A stretch of 31,560 nucleotides of DNA, from the IMG/VR virus record IMGVR_UViG_3300007735_000607, positions 1 through 31,560 of that record; one strand, given 5' to 3'. Numbering within the stretch: position 1 is the first letter of the stretch; each line of letters starts with the position of its first letter. Below are positions 1-7,738 of this stretch, piece by piece. A model generated the notes under the pieces. The model was not told where the DNA came from, made no database searches, and saw only the letters and a program-made list of their open reading frames with translations. The position numbers were made by a program, and so were the translations under genes. This stretch comes from a virus.

Positions 1-2
1 CA

Positions 3-404
3 GTGGAAACTTTACCCGAGGACTGCGTGGGATTCGTGTATCAAATCACTAATAATGTATCTGGGCGCAAATACATTGGCAAAAAACTTGCAAAATTTTC
101 AAAAACATCTACCAAAACAGTAAAACTTAAAAACGGCACAAAGAAAAAGAAAAAAATTCGCAGTAAAATCGACAGCGATTGGCAAACATATTATGGCTCA
201 AGTCCCGAATTAAGTAAGGATGTAGAACAGCTAGGCACAGAACAATTTACAAGAGAAATTCTATTTTATTGTAAATCAAAGGCAGAGTGTAGTTACATCG
301 AAGCTAGGGAACAATTCTCAAGGCGTGTTTTGGAATCAACAGATTATTATAACGGACACATACAGGTCCGTGTACATGGCTCCCACATCAGAAATAAAAT
401 TTAA
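3..404 (+). CDS. GIY-YIG (Seg-like) homing endonuclease, possibly 5'-truncated
   Basis: Predicted free-standing GIY-YIG nuclease of the type scattered through T4-like genomes. Residues 10-13 (GFVY) and 24-26 (YIG) form the two signature strands. A basic lysine-rich stretch lies at 42-56, followed by W60...YYGSS. E100 in YIEAREQF and N117 in YYNGHI fit the conserved catalytic Glu and Asn of the family. The 133-residue length is close to a complete single-domain nuclease. The first available start is a GTG at base 3, but the frame stays open to the window edge, so the true start may lie outside. No separate DNA-binding domain follows; the gene ends and a hairpin-rich non-coding stretch begins. 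It probably cuts DNA to promote its own spread, which is inference from the family. Confidence 0.8.
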   Translation: METLPEDCVGFVYQITNNVSGRKYIGKKLAKFSKTSTKTVKLKNGTKKKKKIRSKIDSDWQTYYGSSPELSKDVEQLGTEQFTREILFYCKSKAECSYIEAREQFSRRVLESTDYYNGHIQVRVHGSHIRNKI

Positions 405-800
405 TTAGACGGTTTACAGCTTACGCAGGCTAATTTCATGCGTACATGACAACAGGACCTAGGGTCGCTGGGACGTAAATCTTTTGCCGTCAAAAGTACT
501 TAACCACTACCCGCAAGGATGAGGACTGCTAATTGCCGCAGTTTGGTTATTTGAATAGGAATAAAAGGCTAAAAAGACGTAGCAGTGATGCTACACGGTT
601 TGTATGTATGTTAGCGTATAGATACAAGCCCGCCGTTGTAAAGACGGAGCTCGAGGTACCGGACAACCGCCTCTGTAATGCTCTAACGCTAAGTGACTTG
701 CCGAACTCGGATGAAGCTTCTTTGCCCTGTGCGGGCAAAGTGTGACCATTAAATCTGGATGAAACTTAATATCGCTTCGCTCTAATGTCTGTGTTTAATA
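405..800 (+). other. Hairpin-rich non-coding region, candidate structured RNA or mobile-element tail
   Basis: No convincing gene lies here; the small overlapping open frames on both strands look accidental. The stretch holds many perfect stems: 421-425/474-478 enclosing stems 436-440/445-449 and 456-459/463-466; 481-486/491-496 with a 4-base loop; 524-529/538-543 with one G.U pair; 579-584/589-594 with a GUGA (GNRA-type) loop; a 7-bp long-range pairing 611-617/686-692; and an 8-bp stem 720-727/733-740. This density is unlike the other intergenic gaps, and the region directly follows the GIY-YIG gene. It could be a structured RNA, an intron-like remnant or part of a homing cassette. I could not match it to group I or group II intron core elements. 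Strand is assigned only by the upstream gene. Confidence 0.4.
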
Positions 801-829
801 AAATATCACTGAGTGAAACGACAGTGATA
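792..829 (-). terminator. Rho-independent-type terminator of the gp26 minus-strand operon
   Basis: On the minus strand an 8-bp stem (804-811 with 822-829, 10-base loop) is followed by the U-rich run TTTTATTAAA. It lies just beyond the stop codon of the 848-1066 gene. A second perfect 8-bp hairpin (829-836/841-848, loop GCTA) abuts it and touches that stop codon. On the plus strand no T run follows, so it would act mainly on minus-strand transcripts. Confidence 0.6.
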
Positions 830-847
830 GATGTGCGCTAGCACATC

Positions 848-1066
848 TTAAAAGAATGGAAGTCCTGTAGTTTTAGTAGTTTCTAAGTTTTCTTTTACTA
901 ATTCATTGATCGCTTTTCGATCAGCAAAACTCATAGTGAATCCTTCTTCTAGGGAAACACTGCCCCTCATATGCCAAATAAGTTTTAATATATTGTTACG
1001 TAAGGCTTTTGAGTTTTTATCGTAGGATTCAATGAACTCCTCGATATCTTCATTTTTCATACTCAA
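848..1066 (-). CDS. Small T4-like baseplate-hub-associated protein (gp51-like candidate)
   Basis: A 72-residue helical protein without membrane segments. Its C-terminus, ENLETTKTTGLPFF, matches a tail I recognise from small proteins encoded beside gp26 in T4-like marine phages. By position it may be the counterpart of the gp51 hub-assembly catalyst or of a tape-measure chaperone. T4 gp51 is about 249 residues, so this would be a very short relative and the assignment is mainly positional. The start codon overlaps the stop of gp26 as ATGA (1063-1066), so translation is probably coupled. It is the last gene of a two-gene minus-strand operon ending at the terminator at 792-829. Confidence 0.5.
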   Translation of the reverse strand: MSMKNEDIEEFIESYDKNSKALRNNILKLIWHMRGSVSLEEGFTMSFADRKAINELVKENLETTKTTGLPFF

Positions 1067-1905
1067 AAGCCTTGAGCGAAAAAATTTGATTGCTCGAATA
1101 CTAATGGTGTTACATAGGGCTTGGCACAGTCATCGTGTTCGCACTGCACTGAAATCTTTTTAACTGGACTTTCTGCAGCCATGGCCTCAAGTTTATTTTT
1201 TACTGCGTCCCACACTGTTCTGTTACAGTTAGTGAAAAAATCATTGATGTGATCACGATCTTCTACAGTTACACCGTCATCTGTTTTGATAGCGGCCACA
1301 CTTTTTGTTACCTGCTCCACAGTTAAAGCCAGTAATTTTTTAAACATTTGATTAAATCGTGTGCTACGTTCTTCCTCATCCAGAGTTTCGTCATTGACTA
1401 CATCTACTATACGCTGTTGTTCGAAGTTGTTAACGCTGGCTTTGTTTAATTGATGATAATTCTGGGGCTGCAGAAAAATTTCTAGTCCTTCTATTTTTAT
1501 AGTAGTGTCATAGTCCGGACAAGTTATTTTGCCACTGATTGCACCTAGATCCGCGGCATGTTCATTTTTTCTAGTGCAATGGGGACAAACTGTGACGAAT
1601 TCCATTTCGTTGCCGTAGGTAGCTTGTCTAATAGCTATTAATACTGCATCTAAGTCCACTGTGGGCATGGCCCAAGCATTTTTGATAGCGGGTACACAGC
1701 TTTGAATAACATCTACAGTGCTTTGTCCATTAAGTAAAGCGTCTGGAGTCAGCAATGTTAGTTCGTCTTTGGCAGTCATGGGATAAACTGGCAGTTCTTT
1801 GGTAGCTGGCATTTCCAGTGTACCGGGAGGATACCAGCGGCCCTGACTAGGTAGTCTTAGATAAATTTGAGGTTGGCGAAAGTGTTTGGCTAAGGGATTT
1901 ACCAT
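1063..1905 (-). CDS. gp26: Baseplate hub subunit gp26
   Basis: T4-type gp26-family protein (280 residues; T4 gp26 is about 208), needed to build the baseplate hub. The N-terminal block with LPSQGRWYPPG (residues 19-29), the MTAKDEL and LLNGQSTVDVIQSCV segments (43-71) and KNAWAMPTVDLDAVLIAIR (75-93) are typical of the family. CPHC at 107-110, the cysteine at 129 and the C-E-H-D-D-C segment near 255-260 could bind a metal. It overlaps the following 72-residue gene by four bases. It is transcribed away from the tape-measure candidate at 1963, so the two share a 57-base divergent intergenic region. Start ATG at 1905; a late-promoter-like ATAAGTA lies 26 bases upstream. Confidence 0.85.
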   Translation of the reverse strand: MVNPLAKHFRQPQIYLRLPSQGRWYPPGTLEMPATKELPVYPMTAKDELTLLTPDALLNGQSTVDVIQSCVPAIKNAWAMPTVDLDAVLIAIRQATYGNEMEFVTVCPHCTRKNEHAADLGAISGKITCPDYDTTIKIEGLEIFLQPQNYHQLNKASVNNFEQQRIVDVVNDETLDEEERSTRFNQMFKKLLALTVEQVTKSVAAIKTDDGVTVEDRDHINDFFTNCNRTVWDAVKNKLEAMAAESPVKKISVQCEHDDCAKPYVTPLVFEQSNFFAQGF

Positions 1906-1917
1906 ATTTGAAAGTCC

Positions 1918-1924
1918 ATAAATA
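1918..1924 (+). promoter_or_regulatory. Late promoter core ATAAATA (tape measure candidate)
   Basis: Exact ATAAATA, matching the 3' seven bases of the T4 late consensus TATAAATA, 38 bases before the ATG at 1963. It lies in the divergent gp26/tape-measure intergenic region. Confidence 0.7.
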
Positions 1925-1930
1925 TATTAA

Positions 1931-1937
1931 TACTTAT
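1931..1937 (-). promoter_or_regulatory. Possible variant late promoter ATAAGTA (gp26)
   Basis: On the minus strand ATAAGTA differs from the late core ATAAATA by one base and ends 26 bases before the gp26 start, a spacing shared by confirmed-looking late promoters here. A similar CTAAGTA precedes the minus-strand gene at 27323. The mismatch keeps confidence low. Confidence 0.35.
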
Positions 1938-1962
1938 CTGGAAAAACCCCGGTTTCTAAAAT

Positions 1963-3993
1963 ATGGCTGAAGAAAATATTACAAATGCACTGAATAACAT
2001 AGATCGTGCTGGTGGTGCGGCCCAACAACTAGCAGAGTTATTGCAGGCCGCAAGTCGCAGTACAGCTAGGAATACTACAGCCACAGACATAGCACGTGAA
2101 AGTGCTAGAGAACTAGAGCGTGCTCAAGCCAGTGTGCGACAGGGTATGCTGGGCATGGTAGGGGTATTGGGGGGTCTGGCCGGTTCTTTGGTAGCAGTGG
2201 GTGCTAGCGCCTATACCGCAGACAAAGCATTTACTGCTATGACGCCCACCTTAGATGCCGTGGGCACAGCTCTTAAAGGCACGTTTGATGCCTTGGGCAA
2301 AATGGGCAGTGGGTTTACTGCATTTGGATTTAGTTTTGGTCGAGCCAGCGAAGGCGCCGCGGCGGCCGCAACTCTATACGTAGACGTTCTGCAGGGAGCA
2401 TTGAAATTCCAACTTGAAGCCGCACAGAGCACAGCAGATCAATTTCTAGCACTTACAAATGCAGGCGCTACATTTGGCGGTGGACTTACTGAATTACAAG
2501 AAATCCTCAGGGGACAAGTAGTTCCACTGAGAGATGGTACAAAAGGGTTTTCAGGTTTAGGACTGCCCTTGCAGGAATTTACAAAAATAGTTACTTCCAA
2601 CGTAGAAGCACTGTCAAAAATGCCGCAGGACATTAGATCCAATGGATTGGCGCTAGCGACCATGACTAAAAATCTTTATTATAATAACAAAGGATTGGCA
2701 GCACTCTACGGATCCGTAACTGATTTAAGCAAAGGCACTGCGGCCTTTCTAAGTCTGCAGACTCAATTAGGGGTTAACGTTTCTGCGATCATGGCCGCAG
2801 ATGACGCCAGAACAGACAAACTTGAAGCCAGTGCCAAAGAATTTTTACTACGTCAAAAAGAACTGTCAGCAATTACAGGTCAAAATGCAGAAACACTGCG
2901 CAGGGAAGAAGAAGGACGTCGTAAACAAATAGACTATAATTTAAAATTGGGTAGGTTAGGTGACGTAGCCAAAGAAAATGTGCAGGAAGGCATGACTCTG
3001 GCTGGTAAAATATTTGGAGATGCTGGTGCAAAATACGCAGAGGAATATTTTGCCACAGGCGGTAAAGTTTATACCAAAGAAGCATTGACTTATCAAGCAG
3101 TGAATCAAGAAGCCGCACAAGCCATTGAGGGTATGCTGTCTGGAATCAATGAAAGCAGAGATGCTTTTAGAGAAAATGCCAGCAAAACGTTCAAGCAGGC
3201 CGCCCCGGCCCTGGAAGCCTATGCCAAGGACATGGAAGAATATGCCAGCATTAATCGTGCAGCCAATAATTCAGTTCTTAAAGGTATGACTGACACTGCC
3301 AGTGCCATTCAACAGGCACTGCCGTTTATTAATAATCTTAGTGGTGTATTCGAACAACTTAAAATAGACCGGGATAAAATTAAAGCAGGCCTAGATGAAC
3401 CCATGCAAGTGTTTGTTGAAGCCAACAAATCAATGTTAGCCACTAGAATGGAAATGGATACCATTGTTATTGGAAACATGGCCAAGATGAATGAAGTGGT
3501 AAAAGCTCTTTATGAAACACAGCTAGCATTTGTTAAAGCTCAGCCTGACGCAATCGAAGCATTTAATAAAATTAAAACTGCTGGGTCCGATGCTAATGCA
3601 GTGATCCAAGAATTCGCAAGAAAATTAGCAGATCTAATGGGCTTTACTAACCCTGCAGGACCAGCTGGCGAAGCTTCTACTAGTCCAACAAATCCAGCTT
3701 TTGGCAATACAGGTGGCGGAGCAGCCACAGGTATACCTCGATTGAATCCCGGCGATGTAGCACCAAATCCTAGTCCATTCAGCGGAAGAAATCCTCAGTT
3801 ACAGCCCGAACCTGATTCAGGCGCAGGCAATCCACGAACCACTCCACCCGCCGGTGATAGGCGTAGTCAAACACAGTCTGACAACAGAGAAGTCGTAGCT
3901 GTATTATCTACATTACCTACCAAAATTGATGCTGAACGTATGAACAGAGATGTTTTGGATGCATTATCTAAGTTAACCAGCGCCATGGCATAA
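1963..3993 (+). CDS. Probable tail tape measure protein (gp29 counterpart)
   Basis: A 676-residue Ala/Gly-rich, largely helical protein. Residues 1-60 look coiled-coil. A strongly hydrophobic Gly/Ala/Val/Leu segment at about 60-85 is followed by further Gly/Ala helices. The middle (about 280-480) is charged and helical, and the last 130 residues are rich in Pro/Gly/Ser/Thr with a short helical end. Such composition is typical of tape measure proteins, which fix tail length and leave through the tube. At roughly 0.15 nm per residue it would fit a tail of about 100 nm, like T4 (gp29, 590 residues). It lies beside hub genes gp26 and the gp51-like gene, as gp29 does in T4. No catalytic motif is visible. 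Assignment rests on composition, size and neighbours; another internal virion protein remains possible. Confidence 0.55.
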   Translation: MAEENITNALNNIDRAGGAAQQLAELLQAASRSTARNTTATDIARESARELERAQASVRQGMLGMVGVLGGLAGSLVAVGASAYTADKAFTAMTPTLDAVGTALKGTFDALGKMGSGFTAFGFSFGRASEGAAAAATLYVDVLQGALKFQLEAAQSTADQFLALTNAGATFGGGLTELQEILRGQVVPLRDGTKGFSGLGLPLQEFTKIVTSNVEALSKMPQDIRSNGLALATMTKNLYYNNKGLAALYGSVTDLSKGTAAFLSLQTQLGVNVSAIMAADDARTDKLEASAKEFLLRQKELSAITGQNAETLRREEEGRRKQIDYNLKLGRLGDVAKENVQEGMTLAGKIFGDAGAKYAEEYFATGGKVYTKEALTYQAVNQEAAQAIEGMLSGINESRDAFRENASKTFKQAAPALEAYAKDMEEYASINRAANNSVLKGMTDTASAIQQALPFINNLSGVFEQLKIDRDKIKAGLDEPMQVFVEANKSMLATRMEMDTIVIGNMAKMNEVVKALYETQLAFVKAQPDAIEAFNKIKTAGSDANAVIQEFARKLADLMGFTNPAGPAGEASTSPTNPAFGNTGGGAATGIPRLNPGDVAPNPSPFSGRNPQLQPEPDSGAGNPRTTPPAGDRRSQTQSDNREVVAVLSTLPTKIDAERMNRDVLDALSKLTSAMA

Positions 3994-3996
3994 CAG

Positions 3997-4003
3997 CTAA
4001 ATA
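3997..4003 (+). promoter_or_regulatory. Late promoter core CTAAATA (gp20)
   Basis: CTAAATA immediately after the 1963-3993 stop codon. The predicted start (six bases after the core) is about base 4009, giving a leader of about 15 bases before the gp20 ATG at 4024. Confidence 0.7.
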
Positions 4004-4023
4004 TCTAACTACCGAGATTTTAA

Positions 4024-5748
4024 ATGAGTTGGAAAAAATATTTTCGTACTGCAAACGTGGCAGGTTCAGTTAGTCCGATAAATGGATCTAATCAGCCACA
4101 GTTTAGCTATAAAAACTACCAAAGCAGTTTACCTGAAGTTTATATTGGGCATCCTAATCGTGTTGAACGTTATAATCAATATGAACAAATGGACATGGAT
4201 TCTGAAGTAAATGCGGCTTTGGATATTCTAGCTGAATTTAGTACACAGGCCAACGAGGAAAATGGCACAGCATTTCAGTTTTACTGGAAAGAAAAGCCCA
4301 CAGACAACGAAATCAAAATCATTCGTGAACAGTTAAACCAATGGGTTAACTTAAACGAATTAAACAAAAGAATGTTTAAAATTTTCCGTAATACAATTAA
4401 GTACGGAGATCAAGTGTTTATTAGAGATCCAGAAACATTTAAACTGTTTTGGGTTGAGATGAGTAAAGTTGTTAAAGTTATTGTCAATGAAGCTGACGGC
4501 AAAAAACCTGAGCAGTATGTAGTCAAAGATTTGGCACCCAACTTTCAAAACTTAACAGCCACACAGGTCAATACCTCAGACGTTAGTGTAAATCATCCAC
4601 AGGTTGGCGGCCCCAGTGGCGCTTACATACAACCCAAAACTCCTTACAGTGGTGGCACACGTTTTAGCCATGCGCAAAACGAACAAACAGTGAACGCAGA
4701 ACATATTGTACATTTGAGTTTAACAGAAGGCCTGGACTTTAGTTGGCCTTTTGGTAACAGTGTACTGGAAAACGTTTTCAAAGTATTCAAGCAAAAAGAA
4801 CTGCTAGAAGACGCTATCATTATCTATCGTGTGCAACGTGCGCCAGAACGTCGTGTATTCAAAATTGACGTAGGTAACATGCCCAGCCACATGGCCATGG
4901 CCTTTGTTGAGCGTATCAAAAACGAAGTACATCAGCGTAGAATTCCTACACAAACTGGTGGCGGTCAGAACATGATGGACGCTACTTATAATCCATTGAG
5001 TACCAATGAAGACTTTTTCTTCCCTGTTACAGCAGATGGCCGCGGATCCAGTGTAGAACCCTTGCCTGGGGGTCAGAACCTAGGTGAAATCACAGACTTA
5101 CACTTCTTTACTAACAAATTATTTAGGGGTCTGCGTATTCCCAGTAGCTATTTGCCCACAGGATTAGACGACGGAACCAGTAACAGCAACACTTTCAGTG
5201 ACGGTAGAGTAGGCACAGCACTGATTCAAGAATGGCGTTTTAATCAGTACTGTATGCGATTACAGCGCATGATTGTTGAAAAGTTGGATCAAGAATTCAA
5301 GATGTTCTTGCGCTGGAGGGGCATTAACATAGACAGCAACCTGTTTGAACTTGAACTAAACGAGCCTCAAAATTTTGCCAGCTATAGACAAGCAGAAGTT
5401 GATGCCGCAAGAATTACTAGTTTCACACAAATGGAAGCATATCCGTATTTGAGTAAACGATTCTTACTAACTCGTTTCTTGGGATTAACTGAAGAAGAAA
5501 TGAGTGATAACGAACGTATGTGGGCAGAAGAACAAGGCGATGTGGACAAAGCGCCTCCGGGTGAAGCAGGATTACGTAGTGTTGGTATAAGTCCCGGAGG
5601 CCTAGATTCAGAAATAGAAGCAGCCGCGCCTCCCACCGGTGAGGAAGGTGCTATACCTGCTCCAGGCGGTGCTTTTATAGCGCCATCTGCAGGGCCAGGC
5701 GCACCAGCCGCAGGTGCCCCAGCCGCAGGTGGCCCCCCAGTATTATAA
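4024..5748 (+). CDS. gp20: Portal vertex protein gp20
   Basis: Dodecameric portal through which DNA enters and leaves the head, and starting point for capsid assembly. The 574-residue length compares with about 524 in T4. Characteristic segments are the N-terminal RVERYNQYEQMDMDSEVNAALDILAE region (about 47-72), KYGDQVFI (about 121-128), and the central IIYRVQRAPERRVFKIDVGNMP block (about 265-290). SSYLPTGLDDGTSNSNTFSDGRVGT and the downstream helices form the conserved C-terminal half. The last 45 residues are a Pro/Ala/Gly-rich low-complexity tail absent from T4 gp20. It heads the conserved head operon, with its own late promoter at 3997. Start ATG is at 4024 with only a weak purine-rich leader. 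Confidence 0.95.
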   Translation: MSWKKYFRTANVAGSVSPINGSNQPQFSYKNYQSSLPEVYIGHPNRVERYNQYEQMDMDSEVNAALDILAEFSTQANEENGTAFQFYWKEKPTDNEIKIIREQLNQWVNLNELNKRMFKIFRNTIKYGDQVFIRDPETFKLFWVEMSKVVKVIVNEADGKKPEQYVVKDLAPNFQNLTATQVNTSDVSVNHPQVGGPSGAYIQPKTPYSGGTRFSHAQNEQTVNAEHIVHLSLTEGLDFSWPFGNSVLENVFKVFKQKELLEDAIIIYRVQRAPERRVFKIDVGNMPSHMAMAFVERIKNEVHQRRIPTQTGGGQNMMDATYNPLSTNEDFFFPVTADGRGSSVEPLPGGQNLGEITDLHFFTNKLFRGLRIPSSYLPTGLDDGTSNSNTFSDGRVGTALIQEWRFNQYCMRLQRMIVEKLDQEFKMFLRWRGINIDSNLFELELNEPQNFASYRQAEVDAARITSFTQMEAYPYLSKRFLLTRFLGLTEEEMSDNERMWAEEQGDVDKAPPGEAGLRSVGISPGGLDSEIEAAAPPTGEEGAIPAPGGAFIAPSAGPGAPAAGAPAAGGPPVL

Positions 5749-5756
5749 CCAAATTG

Positions 5757-5763
5757 GTAAATA
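5757..5763 (+). promoter_or_regulatory. Late promoter core GTAAATA placed for a leaderless start
   Basis: GTAAATA ends exactly six bases before the A of the ATG at 5769. T4 late RNA starts six bases after the final A of the core, so the transcript would begin at the start codon. The 5' part overlaps a small inverted repeat (ACCAA/TTGGT) just after the gp20 stop. Confidence 0.55.
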
Positions 5764-5768
5764 GTTTT

Positions 5769-5999
5769 ATGCAATTAAACGAGCTTTACGAACCCACTCC
5801 TGCAGGTTATCGTTCTGAAAAAGAAGATAATAGCGCATATAAAATCCAAGATAACCGCGGAAGATCTAGTCGTTTGACATTGGATAAACTAAATCGCTTA
5901 CGTATAATGAATGATACACGTAAGTTAGAACACGAAAAAAAGCTGGAAAAAGTTGCAGATCAATACAAGATTCCTGCACAAGCTGCCGCTGGTCTATAA
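5769..5999 (+). CDS. Small basic head protein in the gp67 position
   Basis: A 76-residue protein starting MQLNELYEPTPAGYRSEK, with a charged helix from about 38 to 70. In T4 the gene between portal gp20 and core gp68 encodes the gp67 prohead core protein (80 residues, acidic). This one matches in size and place but is basic rather than acidic, so it may be a functional replacement or an unrelated core protein. A longer reading from a TTG at 5754 is possible, but that codon lies upstream of the late-promoter core at 5757-5763. The ATG at 5769 coincides with the predicted transcription start. Confidence 0.6.
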   Translation: MQLNELYEPTPAGYRSEKEDNSAYKIQDNRGRSSRLTLDKLNRLRIMNDTRKLEHEKKLEKVADQYKIPAQAAAGL

Positions 6000-6054
6000 T
6001 TATTAGACTCAAATCATTCAAAAACTGCATATTTTACCCTAAAAAATAATAATA

Positions 6055-6074
6055 TCTGTAAATAATATTACAGA
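6055..6074 (+). promoter_or_regulatory. Late promoter GTAAATA inside a 7-bp inverted repeat
   Basis: The core GTAAATA (6058-6064) lies within a perfect inverted repeat, arms 6055-6061 and 6068-6074, loop ATAATA. It is 38 bases before the ATG at 6103, and the leader contains AAAGGA as a good ribosome binding site. Confidence 0.65.
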
Positions 6075-6102
6075 ATTACGTACATTTTTAAAGGACACAA
6101 AT

Positions 6103-7083
6103 ATGAACAAGTACGAGCAACTTATTGAATTCATTCTCAATGAGCAGGAAGATAAAGCTAAAGCACTGTTCCATGAAATCGTAGTGGAAACAAGCCGCGG
6201 TATTTACGAGAATCTCATTGATGAGGACGACCTATCCGAAGTTGGCGGAAACCAAGTAGAAGATCTAGTAGACGAAATCACCATGGACGAAGAAGGCATG
6301 GCCGAAGACGACGAGCTAGGTATGGATGACATGGGCGACGACGATGACGGCATGGGCGATGACATGGACATGGACATGGACATGGACGGCGATGATCATC
6401 ACGCAGACGTTGGTGGTGAAGAAGAATTAGAAGACCGTGTAATGGATCTTGAAGATGCATTAGATGAACTAAAAGCTGAATTTGATGCACTTATGGGCTC
6501 AGCCGGTGGCGAAGAAGGCGGCGAAGAAGATTTCGGTGCTGACGACGAAGGCGTTGAAGACATGATGGAAGCAGATGACGAAGAAGATCTAGAAGAATCT
6601 GCAGACGAAGACGACGATGAAATGGACGAAAGTGTTCAAGAAGCTAAAATGTCTAAGAAAGACAAAATGCTCAAGGACAAAAAAGAGCCAAAGAAAATGA
6701 CTGAGGCTGAATGGATCCGTGAATACGTTGAAAAAATCGGTGAGTACCCAGGGGATCAAAAAAGCCCAACAGGCAAAAATGCTGGCGCTGGTACTGGTGA
6801 CAACGAACAACAAGGTGAAACAAACACTAAGTCTGTAGTTGCTGGTAAGAACGATATGGGTGGTACAACTGCTAACATTGCTAAAGGTGGTACAGAATCC
6901 GACCCAGACAACAAACCTGTTCCACAACCAAACAACCAATATACAAAAGGCAAAGGCAATTTGCCACATGCAGGACAGTTTAAGAACGTCCCAGGCGCAA
7001 AAGGCGACAGCTTCAAGTCTAAAGCTCCTTCCGCTAAAACTGGCGAAGAAGGCGGCATCAACAAGAAAAGCATTGAAAGTTAA
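6103..7083 (+). CDS. Acidic prohead core protein, gp68-like
   Basis: A 326-residue protein with a conserved-looking N-terminus (residues 1-40, with KAKALFHEIVVETSRGIYE) of the type found in prohead core proteins between gp20 and gp21 in marine T4-like phages. Residues 40-175 are extremely acidic, with Asp/Glu/Gly/Met runs including an alternating Met-Asp tract near 88-96. A short basic segment (about 182-200) follows, then a Gly/Asn/Lys-rich low-complexity tail. Such acidic internal proteins fill the prohead core and are degraded by gp21. Several L/I-x-E sites near the N-terminus (for example residues 7-9 and 12-14) fit gp21 cleavage. It is much longer than T4 gp68 (about 141 residues), so family membership rests on the N-terminus and position. 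Confidence 0.7.
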   Translation: MNKYEQLIEFILNEQEDKAKALFHEIVVETSRGIYENLIDEDDLSEVGGNQVEDLVDEITMDEEGMAEDDELGMDDMGDDDDGMGDDMDMDMDMDGDDHHADVGGEEELEDRVMDLEDALDELKAEFDALMGSAGGEEGGEEDFGADDEGVEDMMEADDEEDLEESADEDDDEMDESVQEAKMSKKDKMLKDKKEPKKMTEAEWIREYVEKIGEYPGDQKSPTGKNAGAGTGDNEQQGETNTKSVVAGKNDMGGTTANIAKGGTESDPDNKPVPQPNNQYTKGKGNLPHAGQFKNVPGAKGDSFKSKAPSAKTGEEGGINKKSIES

Positions 7084-7089
7084 TCTGCC

Positions 7090-7725
7090 GTGCGTGGTTT
7101 AATACAGGAACACTTATCATTTGACAATGCCAGAATGGAAGTTCTGGCAGAGTCGAACTCTGAAGGTAAGAAAAGCCTGTACATGAAAGGCATTTTCATC
7201 CAAGGTGGTGTAAAGAACGCTAACCAGCGTGTTTATCCTACGGATGAAATTGGCGGAGCAGTCGATGCAATTAACAAACAAATCCGTGATGGTTATAGCG
7301 TTTTAGGCGAACTAGACCATCCCGATGATTTAAAAATTAACTTAGATCGTGTGTGCCATATGATCACAGACATGTGGATGGATGGCCCCAACGGTTACGG
7401 TAAACTAAAAATTCTTCCTACGCCCATGGGACAGTTGGTAACAACTATGCTGGAAAGCGGTGTGAAGTTAGGTGTTTCGAGCAGAGGTAGCGGTAACGTT
7501 AATGAAAGCTCAGGACATGTCAGTGACTTTGAAATTGTCACTGTTGATATAGTTGCACAACCTAGTGCTCCTAACGCTTATCCTAAGGCAGTTTATGAAG
7601 GCCTTATGAACATGCGCCATGGACATAGAGTTATCGAGATGGCACAAGATGCCGGTGCAAATCAAAAAGTACAGAAGTTTTTGGCTGAGGAAGTAAAACG
7701 TCTCATCAAAGACTTAAAAATTTAA
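7090..7725 (+). CDS. gp21: Prohead core protease gp21
   Basis: Serine-type prohead maturation protease (211 residues; T4 gp21 is 212). It cuts core and capsid proteins after L/I-x-E. The catalytic His is H77 in GELDHP, the nucleophile is S130 or S131 in GVSSRG, and the Asp is likely D153 in TVDIVAQPSAP. The VYP and DMWMDGPNGYGKLKIL segments match the family. LAE tripeptides at 19-21 and 198-200 sit near both ends and could be self-processing sites. The start is a GTG at 7090, six bases after the gp68-like stop; no ATG gives the expected N-terminus. It is co-transcribed with gp22 and gp23. Confidence 0.93.
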   Translation: MRGLIQEHLSFDNARMEVLAESNSEGKKSLYMKGIFIQGGVKNANQRVYPTDEIGGAVDAINKQIRDGYSVLGELDHPDDLKINLDRVCHMITDMWMDGPNGYGKLKILPTPMGQLVTTMLESGVKLGVSSRGSGNVNESSGHVSDFEIVTVDIVAQPSAPNAYPKAVYEGLMNMRHGHRVIEMAQDAGANQKVQKFLAEEVKRLIKDLKI

Positions 7726-7738
7726 GGGGAAATGATCC

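Noticed and set aside
533-745. Open frame of 70 codons inside the 405-800 region
   Set aside because: It starts at TTG without a ribosome binding site, an opposite-strand frame covers the same bases, and the sequence is better explained by hairpins.
405-848. Group I or group II intron following the nuclease gene
   Set aside because: I could not find the conserved P7-type R/S elements or a domain V hairpin, and no split gene is visible downstream.
5382-5774. Minus-strand frame of 130 codons opposite the end of gp20
   Set aside because: It mirrors the Pro/Ala/Gly-rich tail of gp20 and has no independent support.
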